DNA of 64,000 nt. Source: an uncultured Eubacterium sp. Lineage in GTDB: Bacteria > Bacillota > Clostridia > Oscillospirales > CAG-272. Position 1 is the stretch's first letter. The number at the start of each line of letters is the position of its first letter. The stretch covers positions 44,657 to 108,656 of the forward strand of contig UQUT01000004.1 of the NCBI GenBank assembly GCA_900544285.1, given 5' to 3'. The notes beneath the pieces are model-generated. The model made no database searches and had not been told where the DNA came from. It saw nothing but the letters and a program-made list of their open reading frames with translations. The translations under genes and the position numbers were made by a program. This document shows positions 34,683 through 43,791 of the stretch, one piece after another.

Positions 34683-35780
34683 TCATTTCCCAAATATATT
34701 TTTCTTTCTCTGTTTTATTGCACACCCTTCGTCCGCCGCGAGGTCCACTTTTCCGATCGGCTCACCGTCAAGATAAAAAGTGACAAATCCAAGCTCTTTT
34801 CCCGCTTCAAAGCCCGCATATACAAACGGCGGAAGCGACACGGACGATGTTATCTTTCCGTGACTCTTCGGCAGAGTCACCGCAAGCCCGTCTTTGCACG
34901 AAGTCCTGACGCTCACCTTTTCCCCGCCGCAGACGTGAACCGTGCTTTCCATTTCCCCGCTTTCGCAAAGCGTGACCTTTTCATAAAGGTCAAGTCCGGC
35001 GGAAAGCAGCCTGCGATGGTCGCGCCAGTCGTCGCCGTCGCAAAGGGTCACACAGATGACGGTCACCCCGTCCCTTTCCGCAGCAGAAACAAGCGTCCTG
35101 CCGCACTTTTTCGTAAATCCGGTTTTAACGCCGATTATGTCGTCATATTCAAAAAGCAGCCTGTTATGATTTCTGAAAACGCGGGAAACATTTCCGTCTG
35201 AGAGCTTTATCGCTTTCGTTTTCGTCGAAACGATTTCCCTGAATTTTTCGTTTTTCAGAGCCTCGCGCGCTATCATGGCAAGATCATAAGCCGAGGTATA
35301 ATGGCTTTCTCCGTCAAGACCGTGAGGATTTTCAAAATGCGTGTCGGAAAGACCGATTTCCTCCGCCCTTGCGTTCATCATTCCGGCAAAGCCATCTATG
35401 CTCCCGCCGATATGATATGCTATCGCCGCCGCGGCGTCGTTTGCCGATCCGAGCATCATCGCATATAGCAGGTCGGAAAGCACAACGCTCTCCCCCGCGC
35501 AAAGATATGCGCTCGACCCTTCCGTTCCGACAGCGCGCGCGTCGATTTTTACAATATCCTCCGGGTCGCCTTTTTCAAGAGCAACCAGTGCCGTCATGAT
35601 TTTCGTCGTGCTTGCGGGACCTTTTCTTTCGTGCGCGTTTTTTTCAAATATGATATTGCCCGACTCCGCCTCGATGACAACGGACGCCCGTGCCGAATCG
35701 CCGGGAGACGGCGCCGCATATGCTGCAATCGACATAATAATCGCAAGGCACAGAGTCGCCGCCAAAATCTTAGTTTTCAT
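34683..35780 (-). CDS. dacF: D-alanyl-D-alanine carboxypeptidase (DacF/PBP5 family)
   Basis: A 365-residue S11-family serine peptidase that trims the terminal D-Ala of peptidoglycan pentapeptides outside the cell. A signal peptide occupies about residues 1-22. Active-site motifs are SxxK as STTK (Ser57-Lys60), SxN as SAN (112-114) and KTG (219-221, GVKTGFT). The C-terminal beta domain is present; there is no obvious amphipathic anchor helix. In Bacillus dacF-type genes neighbour sporulation genes, and here ytfJ precedes it. Confidence 0.92.
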   Translation of the reverse strand: MKTKILAATLCLAIIMSIAAYAAPSPGDSARASVVIEAESGNIIFEKNAHERKGPASTTKIMTALVALEKGDPEDIVKIDARAVGTEGSSAYLCAGESVVLSDLLYAMMLGSANDAAAAIAYHIGGSIDGFAGMMNARAEEIGLSDTHFENPHGLDGESHYTSAYDLAMIAREALKNEKFREIVSTKTKAIKLSDGNVSRVFRNHNRLLFEYDDIIGVKTGFTKKCGRTLVSAAERDGVTVICVTLCDGDDWRDHRRLLSAGLDLYEKVTLCESGEMESTVHVCGGEKVSVRTSCKDGLAVTLPKSHGKITSSVSLPPFVYAGFEAGKELGFVTFYLDGEPIGKVDLAADEGCAIKQRKKNIFGK

Positions 35781-35828
35781 AAAGAACCGCCTTCATTTTT
35801 TATAAATGATGTGCGGTTTTCCGCTTTT

Positions 35829-36293
35829 TTATTCGGCGTCCTCAACGGCTGTTTCTTCCGTTTCGGGAGTTTCTTCCTCCTCTGCCGCCTTCTTTTCGGC
35901 TTTTTCGGCTTTCTTTTTGTCGATAAATTCCTTTATCTTGCCGATTATGCCCTTCGCATGCTCGGCAATTTCGCCCATGGAAAGCCCGTCCGCGCCCGTG
36001 GGATTGTCAACGCTGATAAATTTCACGTCGCCCTCTGCGCTGACGGTTACAAATCCTATCGGAGTTGCCGAAACGCCCGTGCCGCCTCCGCCGCCGAAGT
36101 TCTTTTTATCGTCCTTCTTTGAGCCGAAATCCGTTCCGCCGCCGACAAAGCCGACGGAAACCTTTGAAACGGGGATAATGGTCGTGCCGGAAGCCGTAAC
36201 TATCGGCGTACCCATGACGGTGTTTGAATCGACAACGTTTTTTACGCTGTCAAGCGTTGATGAGAAAAGATCGCTGATTTTGTTTTCTTCCAT
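35829..36293 (-). CDS. ytfJ: GerW/YtfJ-family protein
   Basis: A 154-residue protein of the YtfJ (GerW) family, recognised from VMGTPIVTASGTTIIPVSKVSVGFVGGG, the Gly-rich loop FGGGGGTGVSATPIGFV and the following beta strand. YtfJ is linked to spore germination in Bacillus but also occurs in non-sporing bacteria, so it does not prove sporulation. The C-terminal 40 residues are a Lys/Ala/Glu-rich tail. It follows a DUF2953 gene, the ytfI-ytfJ arrangement of Firmicutes. Confidence 0.85.
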   Translation of the reverse strand: MEENKISDLFSSTLDSVKNVVDSNTVMGTPIVTASGTTIIPVSKVSVGFVGGGTDFGSKKDDKKNFGGGGGTGVSATPIGFVTVSAEGDVKFISVDNPTGADGLSMGEIAEHAKGIIGKIKEFIDKKKAEKAEKKAAEEEETPETEETAVEDAE

Positions 36294-36299
36294 TGTTTT

Positions 36300-36950
36300 T
36301 TATTCCTTTCCCGGAGCCTTCTCCGATGGGGTTTTATCTTCATTCTTGGACTTCGGCATGCCGAAATTTCGGACGAATGCCATAAATGTCGGCAGTATCA
36401 TCGCAAGCGCGCCGAAAACGTTTATGCTGACGTCTATTTTTACGTCCGCCACGGTTTTTTCGCTCGTAAAGTCGACCCATACAAGCGAATTCTTCTTTGA
36501 AAAAGCAAAATTTATGTTTTCGCCGAGCGCGGTAAACAGATATGCCGTCGCCTGCTCCGTCGCACCGTAAAGCAGGGCGGTCTTTGCGGCGTCGCCTGTT
36601 CCTATTATTATTTTGTACCGCAAAACTCTGATTTTAACGTGCTTTGAAAACTGTCTGAGAAAAACGGAAAGCACATCCGCAACGGAATGGATAAGCTCCG
36701 GAATATTCCGCTTTTCCTTCTCCTTTTTTTCTTCCTTCTTTTCGGATTTTTTCTTCTCTGCGCCTTTTTGCTTTTTCTTTTTTTCCTTCTTTTCAGGCTT
36801 TTCCTTCATGGGAAACAGCTTTATTTTGATAAAAAGTATCCGCAAAAAGACCGCCGCGTCGTCGCGTATGACCGCCGTCACATGGACGGGAAGAAAAAGT
36901 ATCAGAGCAATGACAAGAAGGATCGCGCCGATGATTATGAGCGCCGTCAT
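36300..36950 (-). CDS. DUF2953 (YtfI-like) membrane-associated protein
   Basis: A 216-residue protein: an N-terminal transmembrane helix (about 1-24), a very Lys/Glu-rich low-complexity segment (about 48-85), then a soluble domain with the DUF2953 pattern (GTGDAAKTALLYGATEQATAYLF) and a hydrophobic stretch near the C-terminus. Function unknown. The start overlaps the scpB stop by 4 bases (ATGA), and it lies upstream of ytfJ. The polylysine region gives a run of T-rich sequence on the plus strand. Confidence 0.7.
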   Translation of the reverse strand: MTALIIIGAILLVIALILFLPVHVTAVIRDDAAVFLRILFIKIKLFPMKEKPEKKEKKKKQKGAEKKKSEKKEEKKEKEKRNIPELIHSVADVLSVFLRQFSKHVKIRVLRYKIIIGTGDAAKTALLYGATEQATAYLFTALGENINFAFSKKNSLVWVDFTSEKTVADVKIDVSINVFGALAMILPTFMAFVRNFGMPKSKNEDKTPSEKAPGKE

Positions 36951-37495
36951 AGGCTGTCGCCCGTCGACGTTTTTATCGGCGGGAGTTCCTCTATCGACGA
37001 AAGCCCGAATATGCGGAGGAATTTTTCCGTCGTGCCGTAAAGTCTCGGTCTGCCCGGCACTTCAAGCCGACCGACCTCCTCTATCAGCTCTCTTTCCGCA
37101 AGAACGCCGACGGAATACGAGCTGTCCGCCCCGCGCACCTGCTCGATATACGAGCGCGTCACGGGCTGGTTATATGCAATTATCGCAAGCGTTTCAAGCG
37201 ACGTGCGCGAAAGATTTCCGCCGTCGCGTATACCGAGCGCGGCTTTGACATAATCCGCAAAGGTCTCCTTTGTCACAAGCTGACAAGCCTTTCCGAGCAC
37301 GAGAAGCTGAATTCCGCGCGGAAAATCACCCTCATATTCGTCTTTGTATTCCAGCACGATATTTTTCACGGTTTCCTCGTCCACACCCATAACCTCCGCC
37401 AGCTTTGCAAAGGTAACGGGGTGTCCGGCGGCAAAAAGCACCGCCTCGATTATGCGCTTCATTTCGCTCGTCGTCAGTATTTTTTCGTCATTCAT
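36947..37495 (-). CDS. scpB: Segregation and condensation protein B
   Basis: A 182-residue winged-helix protein that joins ScpA and SMC in the condensin complex compacting and segregating the chromosome. It contains IIEAVLFAAGHPVTFAKLAEVMG and LSRTSLETLAIIAYNQPVTRSYIEQVRG, both characteristic, and ends with FGLSSIEELP. The ATG at 37495 overlaps the scpA stop and has GGAAGTG upstream; a longer frame from 37522 is less likely. Confidence 0.94.
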   Translation of the reverse strand: MNDEKILTTSEMKRIIEAVLFAAGHPVTFAKLAEVMGVDEETVKNIVLEYKDEYEGDFPRGIQLLVLGKACQLVTKETFADYVKAALGIRDGGNLSRTSLETLAIIAYNQPVTRSYIEQVRGADSSYSVGVLAERELIEEVGRLEVPGRPRLYGTTEKFLRIFGLSSIEELPPIKTSTGDSL

Positions 37496-38255
37496 CGGTT
37501 TCACTTCCGCTCTTTTCGTCACGGGCGTGAGTATAGCTCAAGCCCAGAATTATATTTGTTCCGTCGACATCGCCTTCGGCTCTTTTCATTGTCACCCTGC
37601 CCGTCCGAAGGAGTTCAAGCAGAGCATAAAAAATTGTGATTATCTCCGAGCGACCCTCTGCCCCGTCAAAAATTTCTTCAAAATGCACCGAGCCGCGCCT
37701 GTACATTTTGCGGAGGATAAAAATTATCCTGCCGCCGACGGAAACAACCTTTCTTCTCACCATCGGCGCGATTGCCTCCATCGGAGCGAGCTTTTCCGCT
37801 TCCCTTCTCTCCGCGTCACGAATAAAAATCTTTGCCAGCGCAGCGGAAAGCAATGCGGAATCCATACGGACGTTATCGTCAAACGAAGGTTTTATCTCGT
37901 CCGTATCCTTTTCAAATCTTCCGGCAAATTCGCTCTCCCGCTCCGAAAGCAGCTTTGCCGCTTCCTTTGCCGTCTTGTATTCCATGAGCTTGCGGACAAG
38001 CTCCTGTCTCGGGTCTTCTTCCTCGGGCTTCGGAAGGAGCATTTTGCTTTTTATATACATAAGCTCTGCCGCCATAGTGATAAATTCGCCCGCTATCTCC
38101 ATATCCAGCCGTTGCATCTCGCCGACATACGCCATATACTGCTCAAAAAGCTCCGATATGCGTATATCAAAAATACTCATTTTGTTTTTTGAAATCAGAG
38201 AAAGGAGAAGGTCCAGCGGACCCTCATATTTCTCCGTTTTGAACACAAGCTCCAA
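37488..38255 (-). CDS. scpA: Segregation and condensation protein A
   Basis: A 255-residue kleisin that bridges the SMC heads. It starts FKTEKYEGPLDLLLSLISKNKMSIFDI as in the family, followed by EFITMAAELMYIKSKMLLP, and ends with a winged-helix segment (FYALLELLRTGRV). Start codon TTG at 38255 with AGGAG upstream. It overlaps scpB by 8 bases, as is usual. Confidence 0.94.
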   Translation of the reverse strand: MELVFKTEKYEGPLDLLLSLISKNKMSIFDIRISELFEQYMAYVGEMQRLDMEIAGEFITMAAELMYIKSKMLLPKPEEEDPRQELVRKLMEYKTAKEAAKLLSERESEFAGRFEKDTDEIKPSFDDNVRMDSALLSAALAKIFIRDAERREAEKLAPMEAIAPMVRRKVVSVGGRIIFILRKMYRRGSVHFEEIFDGAEGRSEIITIFYALLELLRTGRVTMKRAEGDVDGTNIILGLSYTHARDEKSGSETDE

Positions 38256-38279
38256 CTGCTTTTTTCTCCTGTCTTTTGA

Positions 38280-38978
38280 TTATCTGAAAACCGGTATGCG
38301 CGTTACAAGCCAGTTCATTCCGTAAAAGATTTTGTCCGCCACCCAGCCGATTGTACCGTTGAAAACGCCGAGATAGAGCAGAACGAGCATAGCTATCATT
38401 ATATATCTTTCGTACTTCATTATGCCGAAATAAATCTTCGTCGGCAGGAAGATATAAACAATTCTCGAACCGTCAAGCGGGGGAATGGGAATGAGATTGA
38501 ACACGGCAAGGTAAACGTTCATCAAAGCCATAAGATAGAAGAACATATACGCAACGCTGACAATCGTCGCTCCGAAGCTCTCGCCGCCCGTCGGAATGAT
38601 TTTGACAAGATTCATGAATATCACGTTCAGAAACGCCAGAATTATGTTTGAAAGCGGACCCGCGGCGGCTGTTATCGCCATGCCGCTCCTCGGGTGCTTG
38701 TAATATCTGGGGTTGACGGGACACGGCTTTGCCCAGCCGAATCCGAACAGAACCATACAGAGCGTACCCATCGGATCAAGATGCTTTATGGGGTTGAGGG
38801 TGAGTCTGCCCATATCTCTCGCCGTGTTGTCGCCGAGAAGGTATGACGCATATCCGTGTGAAAATTCGTGTATCGTAAGCGATATAAGCACTATCGGGAT
38901 TATTATGAGCAACTGCACCAGCACGTCTCTGAAGCTGACGCTTCCCTTTATAAGTCCCTGTATCAAATCAATAAGCAT
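38280..38978 (-). CDS. M50-family site-2-type membrane metalloprotease
   Basis: A 232-residue polytopic protein of the YwhC/RseP superfamily. The zinc motif HEFSH is at 37-41 in the second hydrophobic segment, and the second metal-ligand motif NLIPIPPLDG at 161-170, both inside membrane helices, as needed for intramembrane cleavage. There is no PDZ domain. The substrate is unknown. It lies between scpA and ysxC, as seen in other Clostridia. AGGAG precedes the ATG. Confidence 0.88.
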   Translation of the reverse strand: MLIDLIQGLIKGSVSFRDVLVQLLIIIPIVLISLTIHEFSHGYASYLLGDNTARDMGRLTLNPIKHLDPMGTLCMVLFGFGWAKPCPVNPRYYKHPRSGMAITAAAGPLSNIILAFLNVIFMNLVKIIPTGGESFGATIVSVAYMFFYLMALMNVYLAVFNLIPIPPLDGSRIVYIFLPTKIYFGIMKYERYIMIAMLVLLYLGVFNGTIGWVADKIFYGMNWLVTRIPVFR

Positions 38979-38996
38979 AAGCTCAGGCTCCTTTGT

Positions 38997-39602
38997 TTAT
39001 TTCAGATGCTCCGATATAACGGAGATTACCTCGTCCTTTCCTTCGCCCGTAAGCGATGAAAAGGCAATCACTTTTATTTTCTCCGATGACATCGGAGGGT
39101 TCAGCAACGGATGGTCGCAAAGGGCTTCAAAATTGCGTTTTCTGTCCGTTTTGTTCAGCTTGTCGGCTTTCGTTGCGACTATCACATAAGGTATTCCGGA
39201 TTTGTCAAGCCAGTCAAACATCATGCAGTCGTCGCCCGTCGGCCCGACTTTCAGGTCGACAAGCTGGAGCACAAGCGAAGGAGCGCAGTCGCCCGTAAGA
39301 TAGCCGTTTGTCAGCGATGACCACACCCTCTTCTCCGACTCCGATCGCTTTGCGTAGCCGTAGCCCGGCAGGTCGACAAGATAGAATTTTTTATCTATGT
39401 CGTAGAAGTTGACGGTTATCGTCTTTCCCGGCTCGGAGCTTGTTCTTGCCAGCTTTTTTCTTCCGAGAACCGTATTTATAAGCGAGCTTTTGCCGACGTT
39501 TGACCGCCCCGACATTGCAATCTGCGGTCTGCCGTCGCGCGGAAACTGGTTTGCTCTGCCCGCGGAGAGCGCAAACTCCGCTTTCGCAAGGTTGAATTTC
39601 AT
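38997..39602 (-). CDS. ysxC: Ribosome biogenesis GTPase YsxC/EngB
   Basis: A 201-residue GTPase needed for 50S subunit assembly. G1 appears as GRSNVGKSSLI, G2 near TSSEPGKT, G3 as DLPGYGYAK and G4 as TKADKL. It is directly downstream of lon, the same lonA-ysxC order as in Bacillus. GGGAGG precedes the ATG. Confidence 0.94.
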   Translation of the reverse strand: MKFNLAKAEFALSAGRANQFPRDGRPQIAMSGRSNVGKSSLINTVLGRKKLARTSSEPGKTITVNFYDIDKKFYLVDLPGYGYAKRSESEKRVWSSLTNGYLTGDCAPSLVLQLVDLKVGPTGDDCMMFDWLDKSGIPYVIVATKADKLNKTDRKRNFEALCDHPLLNPPMSSEKIKVIAFSSLTGEGKDEVISVISEHLK

Positions 39603-39620
39603 TGTTTCCTCCCGTCTTTT

Positions 39621-42068
39621 TTATTCGGCGGCAACCGCCTCTATCGTCGTTGCGGCGCCATGGCTTTCGCCCGCGGAAATATATGTTTTTTCCGTTTTTT
39701 CTTCCGTCGTGCAGGGCTTTTCCTCAGCCTTCGGCTCTGCGCAGAGCGCGAGCTTTATCGCCTCGTCCGCATTTGATATGTAAACGATTTTAACGTTTTC
39801 CTTAACCTCCGGAAGAATTTCATCCTCGTCCTTGCGGTTTTCCTCCGGAAGAATTATCGTCTTTACGCCGGCAAGATATGCCGCCATCGTCTTTTCGCGC
39901 AGACCGCCTATCGCAAGCACTCTGCCGCGCAGGGTGATTTCCCCCGTCATCGCAACGTCGCGACGGACGGCTATTCCCGTAAGCTCGCTGATTATCGCAA
40001 CGGCAATCGCAATACCCGCGGATGGACCGTCCTTCGGGACTGCGCCCTCGGGAAAATGAATGTGTATGTCCTTTTTCCTGTAAAAATCGGGGTCGATTCC
40101 GAGTCGCGACGCACGCGAGCGGACAAAGCTCATCGCCGCCTGAGCAGACTCTCTCATAACGTTTCCGAGACTGCCCGTCAGTTCGACCTTCCCCACTCCG
40201 TCAAGCAAGAGCGCCTCAATACGCATTATCTCGCCTCCAAGCTCCGTATATGCCATTCCGCAGACCGTGCCGACTTCGTTTTCGGGAAGGATTTTGTCCT
40301 TTGTCATTCTCTCCGTACCGACATAATCCGAAAGGTTCTTCATCGTTACGCGGACTGACTTTTTCCCGTCGCAAACGATGTCCTTTGCCGCGCGGCGACA
40401 GCATTTCGCAATCATTCTTTCAAGCTGACGCACGCCTGCCTCAGATGTGTATTCGTCGATTATCGCATAAAGCGCGTCATCGTCGATTTTCAGCGTTCTG
40501 CCATTCAGCCCGTGACGCTTTTCCTGCTTGGGAATGAGGTGATGGCGGGCGATTGAAAACTTCTCCGCCCTTGTATATATCTTCATTTCGACGATTTCCA
40601 TTCTGTCGATAAGCGGCTGAGGGATGGTCGAAAGAGTATTTGCTGTTGTGATGAAGAGACAATCCGAAAGGTCGATCGGCGTTTCGATGAAATGATCGCG
40701 GAAGGTTTTGTTCTGCTCCGTATCCAGCACCTCAAGAAGCGCGGACGCGGGATCGCCGTGCGAATCGCGCGTGAGCTTGTCGACCTCATCCATGAGAATC
40801 AACGGATTCATCGTTTTTGCCTGCGTCAGCGCATTGATTATTCTGCCCGGCATAGAACCGATGTATGTCTTTCTGTGACCGCGGATGTCCGCCTCATCGC
40901 GCACGCCGCCGAGCGAAATGCGGACAAATTTTCTGTTCATCGCCCTTGCGATGGACGACGCAACGGACGTTTTTCCCGTTCCGGGAGGTCCGACAAGGCA
41001 CAGCACCTGATTTTTCAGGCCCGGGTTCAGCTTCAGTGCCGCGAGGTATTCGATTATCCTCGTTTTGACGTCATCAAGCCCGTCATGATCCTCATCGAGT
41101 ATTTTTCTCGCCTGCGCAATGTCGATACGGTCTTTCGTTTCCTTCCCGAAGGGGATTTCAAGGCATGTCTCTATATAGTTTCTTGTCACGCCGCCCTCTG
41201 CCGAGCCGAACGGCATTTTCGAGAGCTTCTTCAGCTCCTTTATGAGCTTTTCGCGCATTTCCTGTGGAAGATTTGCGCGCATTATTTTCTCGTGATATTC
41301 GGCAAGATCGTCATCGTCGAATTCTTCATCCTCGCCGAGCTCGCTCTTTATCGCCTTTATCTGCTCGCGCAAAAAGTAATCGCGCTGATTTTTGTCCATT
41401 CTTTCATGAACCTTGCGGTTTATCTTTGCCTCCGCGCGCATTATCTGTTTTTCCTCTTCGAGCTCTGTGAGAAGCGCGAGGGCGCGCTGCGCGGGATCGA
41501 AGGTTTCAAGCAGTCGCTGACAGCTTTCAACCTCCGCAACCATGTTCGACGACACAAAATCGCAGAGGAGTGAAAGGTCGTTTGCATTGCTGACGTTTGA
41601 ATAAACGTCCTCCGAAAACTTCGGGAAAAGCATTGAAATATCCGCAACAGACGCCTTTATGCTTTTCAGCAAAGCCGCCTCTTCAATCGGGTCGCCGTAA
41701 TATGTCACTTTCTTTTCAAGCGCCTCTGCAACCATATGCTTGCCGACACGATAAAAGTCGGTTATCTCGGCTCTTTCAATCGGCTCGATGAGCGCGCGAT
41801 ATATTCCCTTTTCTTCTTTTACGAGCTGTTTTATTCTCGCCGTAACGCCGACGGTATAAAGATCCTCTTTTTTGGGCGACTCAATCGGAGCCATCTTCTG
41901 GCAGACGAGAATCACAAGACCGTCCGTTCCGAGAGCGGCGTCGCACGCCGCCTTTGAAGCGTCTCTGCCTATTTCAAGATTGAGTGCTATCTTCGGAAAA
42001 GCAACCATGGCGCGCGTGGGTATGCACGGCAAAGTCACTTTGTTTACTACTTCGTTTGCTACTTTCAT
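39621..42068 (-). CDS. lon: ATP-dependent protease Lon
   Basis: An 815-residue AAA+ serine protease that degrades misfolded and regulatory proteins in the cytosol. There is an N-terminal substrate domain (about 10-205), a long helical region, a Walker A GPPGTGKTS (360-368), a Walker B (LILMDEVDK), and a C-terminal protease domain with the catalytic dyad Ser683 (PKDGPSAG) and Lys726 (GLREKTMAA). The last ~40 residues extend past the usual end. No CtsR or CIRCE element was seen upstream; a TATAAT element lies at 42159-42154. Confidence 0.95.
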   Translation of the reverse strand: MKVANEVVNKVTLPCIPTRAMVAFPKIALNLEIGRDASKAACDAALGTDGLVILVCQKMAPIESPKKEDLYTVGVTARIKQLVKEEKGIYRALIEPIERAEITDFYRVGKHMVAEALEKKVTYYGDPIEEAALLKSIKASVADISMLFPKFSEDVYSNVSNANDLSLLCDFVSSNMVAEVESCQRLLETFDPAQRALALLTELEEEKQIMRAEAKINRKVHERMDKNQRDYFLREQIKAIKSELGEDEEFDDDDLAEYHEKIMRANLPQEMREKLIKELKKLSKMPFGSAEGGVTRNYIETCLEIPFGKETKDRIDIAQARKILDEDHDGLDDVKTRIIEYLAALKLNPGLKNQVLCLVGPPGTGKTSVASSIARAMNRKFVRISLGGVRDEADIRGHRKTYIGSMPGRIINALTQAKTMNPLILMDEVDKLTRDSHGDPASALLEVLDTEQNKTFRDHFIETPIDLSDCLFITTANTLSTIPQPLIDRMEIVEMKIYTRAEKFSIARHHLIPKQEKRHGLNGRTLKIDDDALYAIIDEYTSEAGVRQLERMIAKCCRRAAKDIVCDGKKSVRVTMKNLSDYVGTERMTKDKILPENEVGTVCGMAYTELGGEIMRIEALLLDGVGKVELTGSLGNVMRESAQAAMSFVRSRASRLGIDPDFYRKKDIHIHFPEGAVPKDGPSAGIAIAVAIISELTGIAVRRDVAMTGEITLRGRVLAIGGLREKTMAAYLAGVKTIILPEENRKDEDEILPEVKENVKIVYISNADEAIKLALCAEPKAEEKPCTTEEKTEKTYISAGESHGAATTIEAVAAE

Positions 42069-42153
42069 TTTACTGTCCTTCTGATGTCCTTTTTTGTATA
42101 TTTTTTATTTCCGCTACCGCGGAGCATAGTAATATATTTTAACTTTGGGATAT

Positions 42154-42182
42154 ATTATACCATACTCTGACGGTAATTTCCA
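42154..42182 (-). promoter_or_regulatory. Probable lon promoter
   Basis: On the minus strand TATAAT (42159-42154) is preceded at 17 bases by TGGAAA (42182-42177), a weak -35 element. The leader is about 80 bases. Confidence 0.5.
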
Positions 42183-42211
42183 TATGTTTATTGAAAATTA
42201 ACGTTTTTGCA

Positions 42212-42246
42212 ACAAAAAAGTGCCGCGGAGGCTTCGCAGCACTTTT
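42212..42246 (-). terminator. Terminator of the trigger-factor-like lipoprotein gene
   Basis: On the minus strand AAAAGTGCTGCG pairs with CGCGGCACTTTT (12 pairs including one G-T), followed by further T residues. Confidence 0.85.
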
Positions 42247-42253
42247 ATGTTTT

Positions 42254-43699
42254 TTACTGTCCCGGTATCTGCGGAGTATCATTCGGAAGAGCAACTTCGC
42301 AGAGCTTCTGATTGCATGTCTGATAGATGAACTGTATCTTCAGCGCGTCTCTTGTATAGACCGACTCAATATCACTCGCGGTGACATTGTAGCCCGTCGT
42401 GTAAAGAATGTAGAGCTGATAATTTTTCAGATCCTCTTTGTAGTCGCTGTTTGTATACTTGATTCCGAGCAACTTTTTGACGGCGTGCGTTATCAGCGCT
42501 TCCTTTGCCGACTTCTCCGCGCTCGATTTGACGTATTCGTCAGCCGCGGCGGCACTTCCGTAGACGAGTTTTTTTGCCTCGTCCTCCGAAACGCCGTATT
42601 TTGCGGCGGCATTTGCAACAGTCGACGCGATTTCGTCCTCATAGAGCTTTTCATACTGCGTCAGAAGCGATTTCGGATATTCCTTGATTGTCGACTCTTC
42701 GACGATGACATCCATCATCTTGTTTTTCATATAGTTTATTACGCGGAGCGCGTTTTTCAGCTCGTAATAATCGGCAAAATCCGTGTTCTTTCTGACGGTC
42801 TCGTCCGTGTTATACACCTCTTTGACAGTTATCGAAAACTTTGCCTTTTTGCCCGCGATTGACGTATCCTCATATTTTTCGGGGAATGTCACCTCGACCT
42901 CATATGTCTCTCCCGCGCTGCGCCCGATAAGGCTGATGTCAAGGTTTTCAAAGAAATATCCCCCGCCTATGCGAACCTTGTAATTCTCGGCTTTGTTGCC
43001 GTTGAAATCCTTTCCGTCGACGGTTGCCGTGAAGTCAATGACGACCCAGTCTCCCATCTCGGATTTGTCTTTTTTGTAGCCGCATTTTTCAAAGAATGCG
43101 TTTATTTCGGAATATATCTCGTCCTCCGCCGTACCGGGGAGCACATCCGTGACGGTCACCGTGAAGCGCACGGGCTTTCCGGCAACGGTGTCATCTTCGC
43201 ATGACGAAGGAACCGTCATTGTGAAGGAAAACGGCTTGTCAATGGAAACTTCTCTTTCCGATTCATATCCGTCGGCAACGTCCTTCAGGTTGTAATGCAG
43301 ACCGTTGTCAAACTTCTGATTTGCGGGATTTTTGCCTATGCAATAATTTTCTATGCATTTGTCGTCGCCGTCAAAGCACCATTTTTCATAGCGCGTATAG
43401 GAAACGGTCGTCGTTGTGCCGTCCTCGGACGCCGCTTCGGAAATTATCTCCGCCGTGACGGACAGGTCGACGGAAAATCCGTCGTCTATGGCAAACGTAT
43501 AATCGTTGCTCTTTATCTGTTCCGCCAGATACTTGCGATATTCCTCATACCTTCTTTCAAAGTCCGCAAAGGTGAAGCTTTCGTAATCCGCAAGGTCGAC
43601 GTATTTTGAAAGGTCTTCTTTGTCATAATTGAAGCCGCAACCGCAAAGAAGGGCGGCTGTCATTGCAACAAGCAGTATAAAACCAACTGTTCTTTTCAT
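42254..43699 (-). CDS. Trigger-factor-like lipoprotein with FKBP-type domains
   Basis: A 481-residue predicted lipoprotein (lipobox LCGC, Cys21). It contains an FKBP/trigger-factor peptidyl-prolyl isomerase domain (GDWVVIDFTATVDGKDF to TSIAGKKAKFSITVKEV), a preceding diverged copy ending CEDDTVAGKPVRFTVTVTDV, and a C-terminal helical region like the trigger factor chaperone arm (YPKSLLTQYEKLYEDEIAS). Cytosolic trigger factor has one isomerase domain and no signal peptide. This version probably folds secreted proteins outside the membrane, like PrsA; that is inference. The ATG at 43699 is chosen for the signal peptide. It has its own promoter and terminator. Confidence 0.8.
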   Translation of the reverse strand: MKRTVGFILLVAMTAALLCGCGFNYDKEDLSKYVDLADYESFTFADFERRYEEYRKYLAEQIKSNDYTFAIDDGFSVDLSVTAEIISEAASEDGTTTTVSYTRYEKWCFDGDDKCIENYCIGKNPANQKFDNGLHYNLKDVADGYESEREVSIDKPFSFTMTVPSSCEDDTVAGKPVRFTVTVTDVLPGTAEDEIYSEINAFFEKCGYKKDKSEMGDWVVIDFTATVDGKDFNGNKAENYKVRIGGGYFFENLDISLIGRSAGETYEVEVTFPEKYEDTSIAGKKAKFSITVKEVYNTDETVRKNTDFADYYELKNALRVINYMKNKMMDVIVEESTIKEYPKSLLTQYEKLYEDEIASTVANAAAKYGVSEDEAKKLVYGSAAAADEYVKSSAEKSAKEALITHAVKKLLGIKYTNSDYKEDLKNYQLYILYTTGYNVTASDIESVYTRDALKIQFIYQTCNQKLCEVALPNDTPQIPGQ

Positions 43700-43727
43700 T
43701 TTCTTCTCTCTCGCATTTATTTTTTTC

Positions 43728-43756
43728 AATATACCACTGAGTACCCGCTCGTTCAA
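43728..43756 (-). promoter_or_regulatory. Promoter of the trigger-factor-like lipoprotein gene
   Basis: On the minus strand TTGAAC (43756-43751) and TATATT (43733-43728) are separated by 17 bases. Confidence 0.6.
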
Positions 43757-43791
43757 CCGTCCGCGGAGAAAGTTTGCATTTTATTCAAACA

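Noticed and set aside
42069..42253. Heat-shock elements (CtsR or CIRCE) upstream of lon
   Set aside because: I looked for GGTCAAA repeats and TTAGCACTC/GAGTGCTAA and saw neither.
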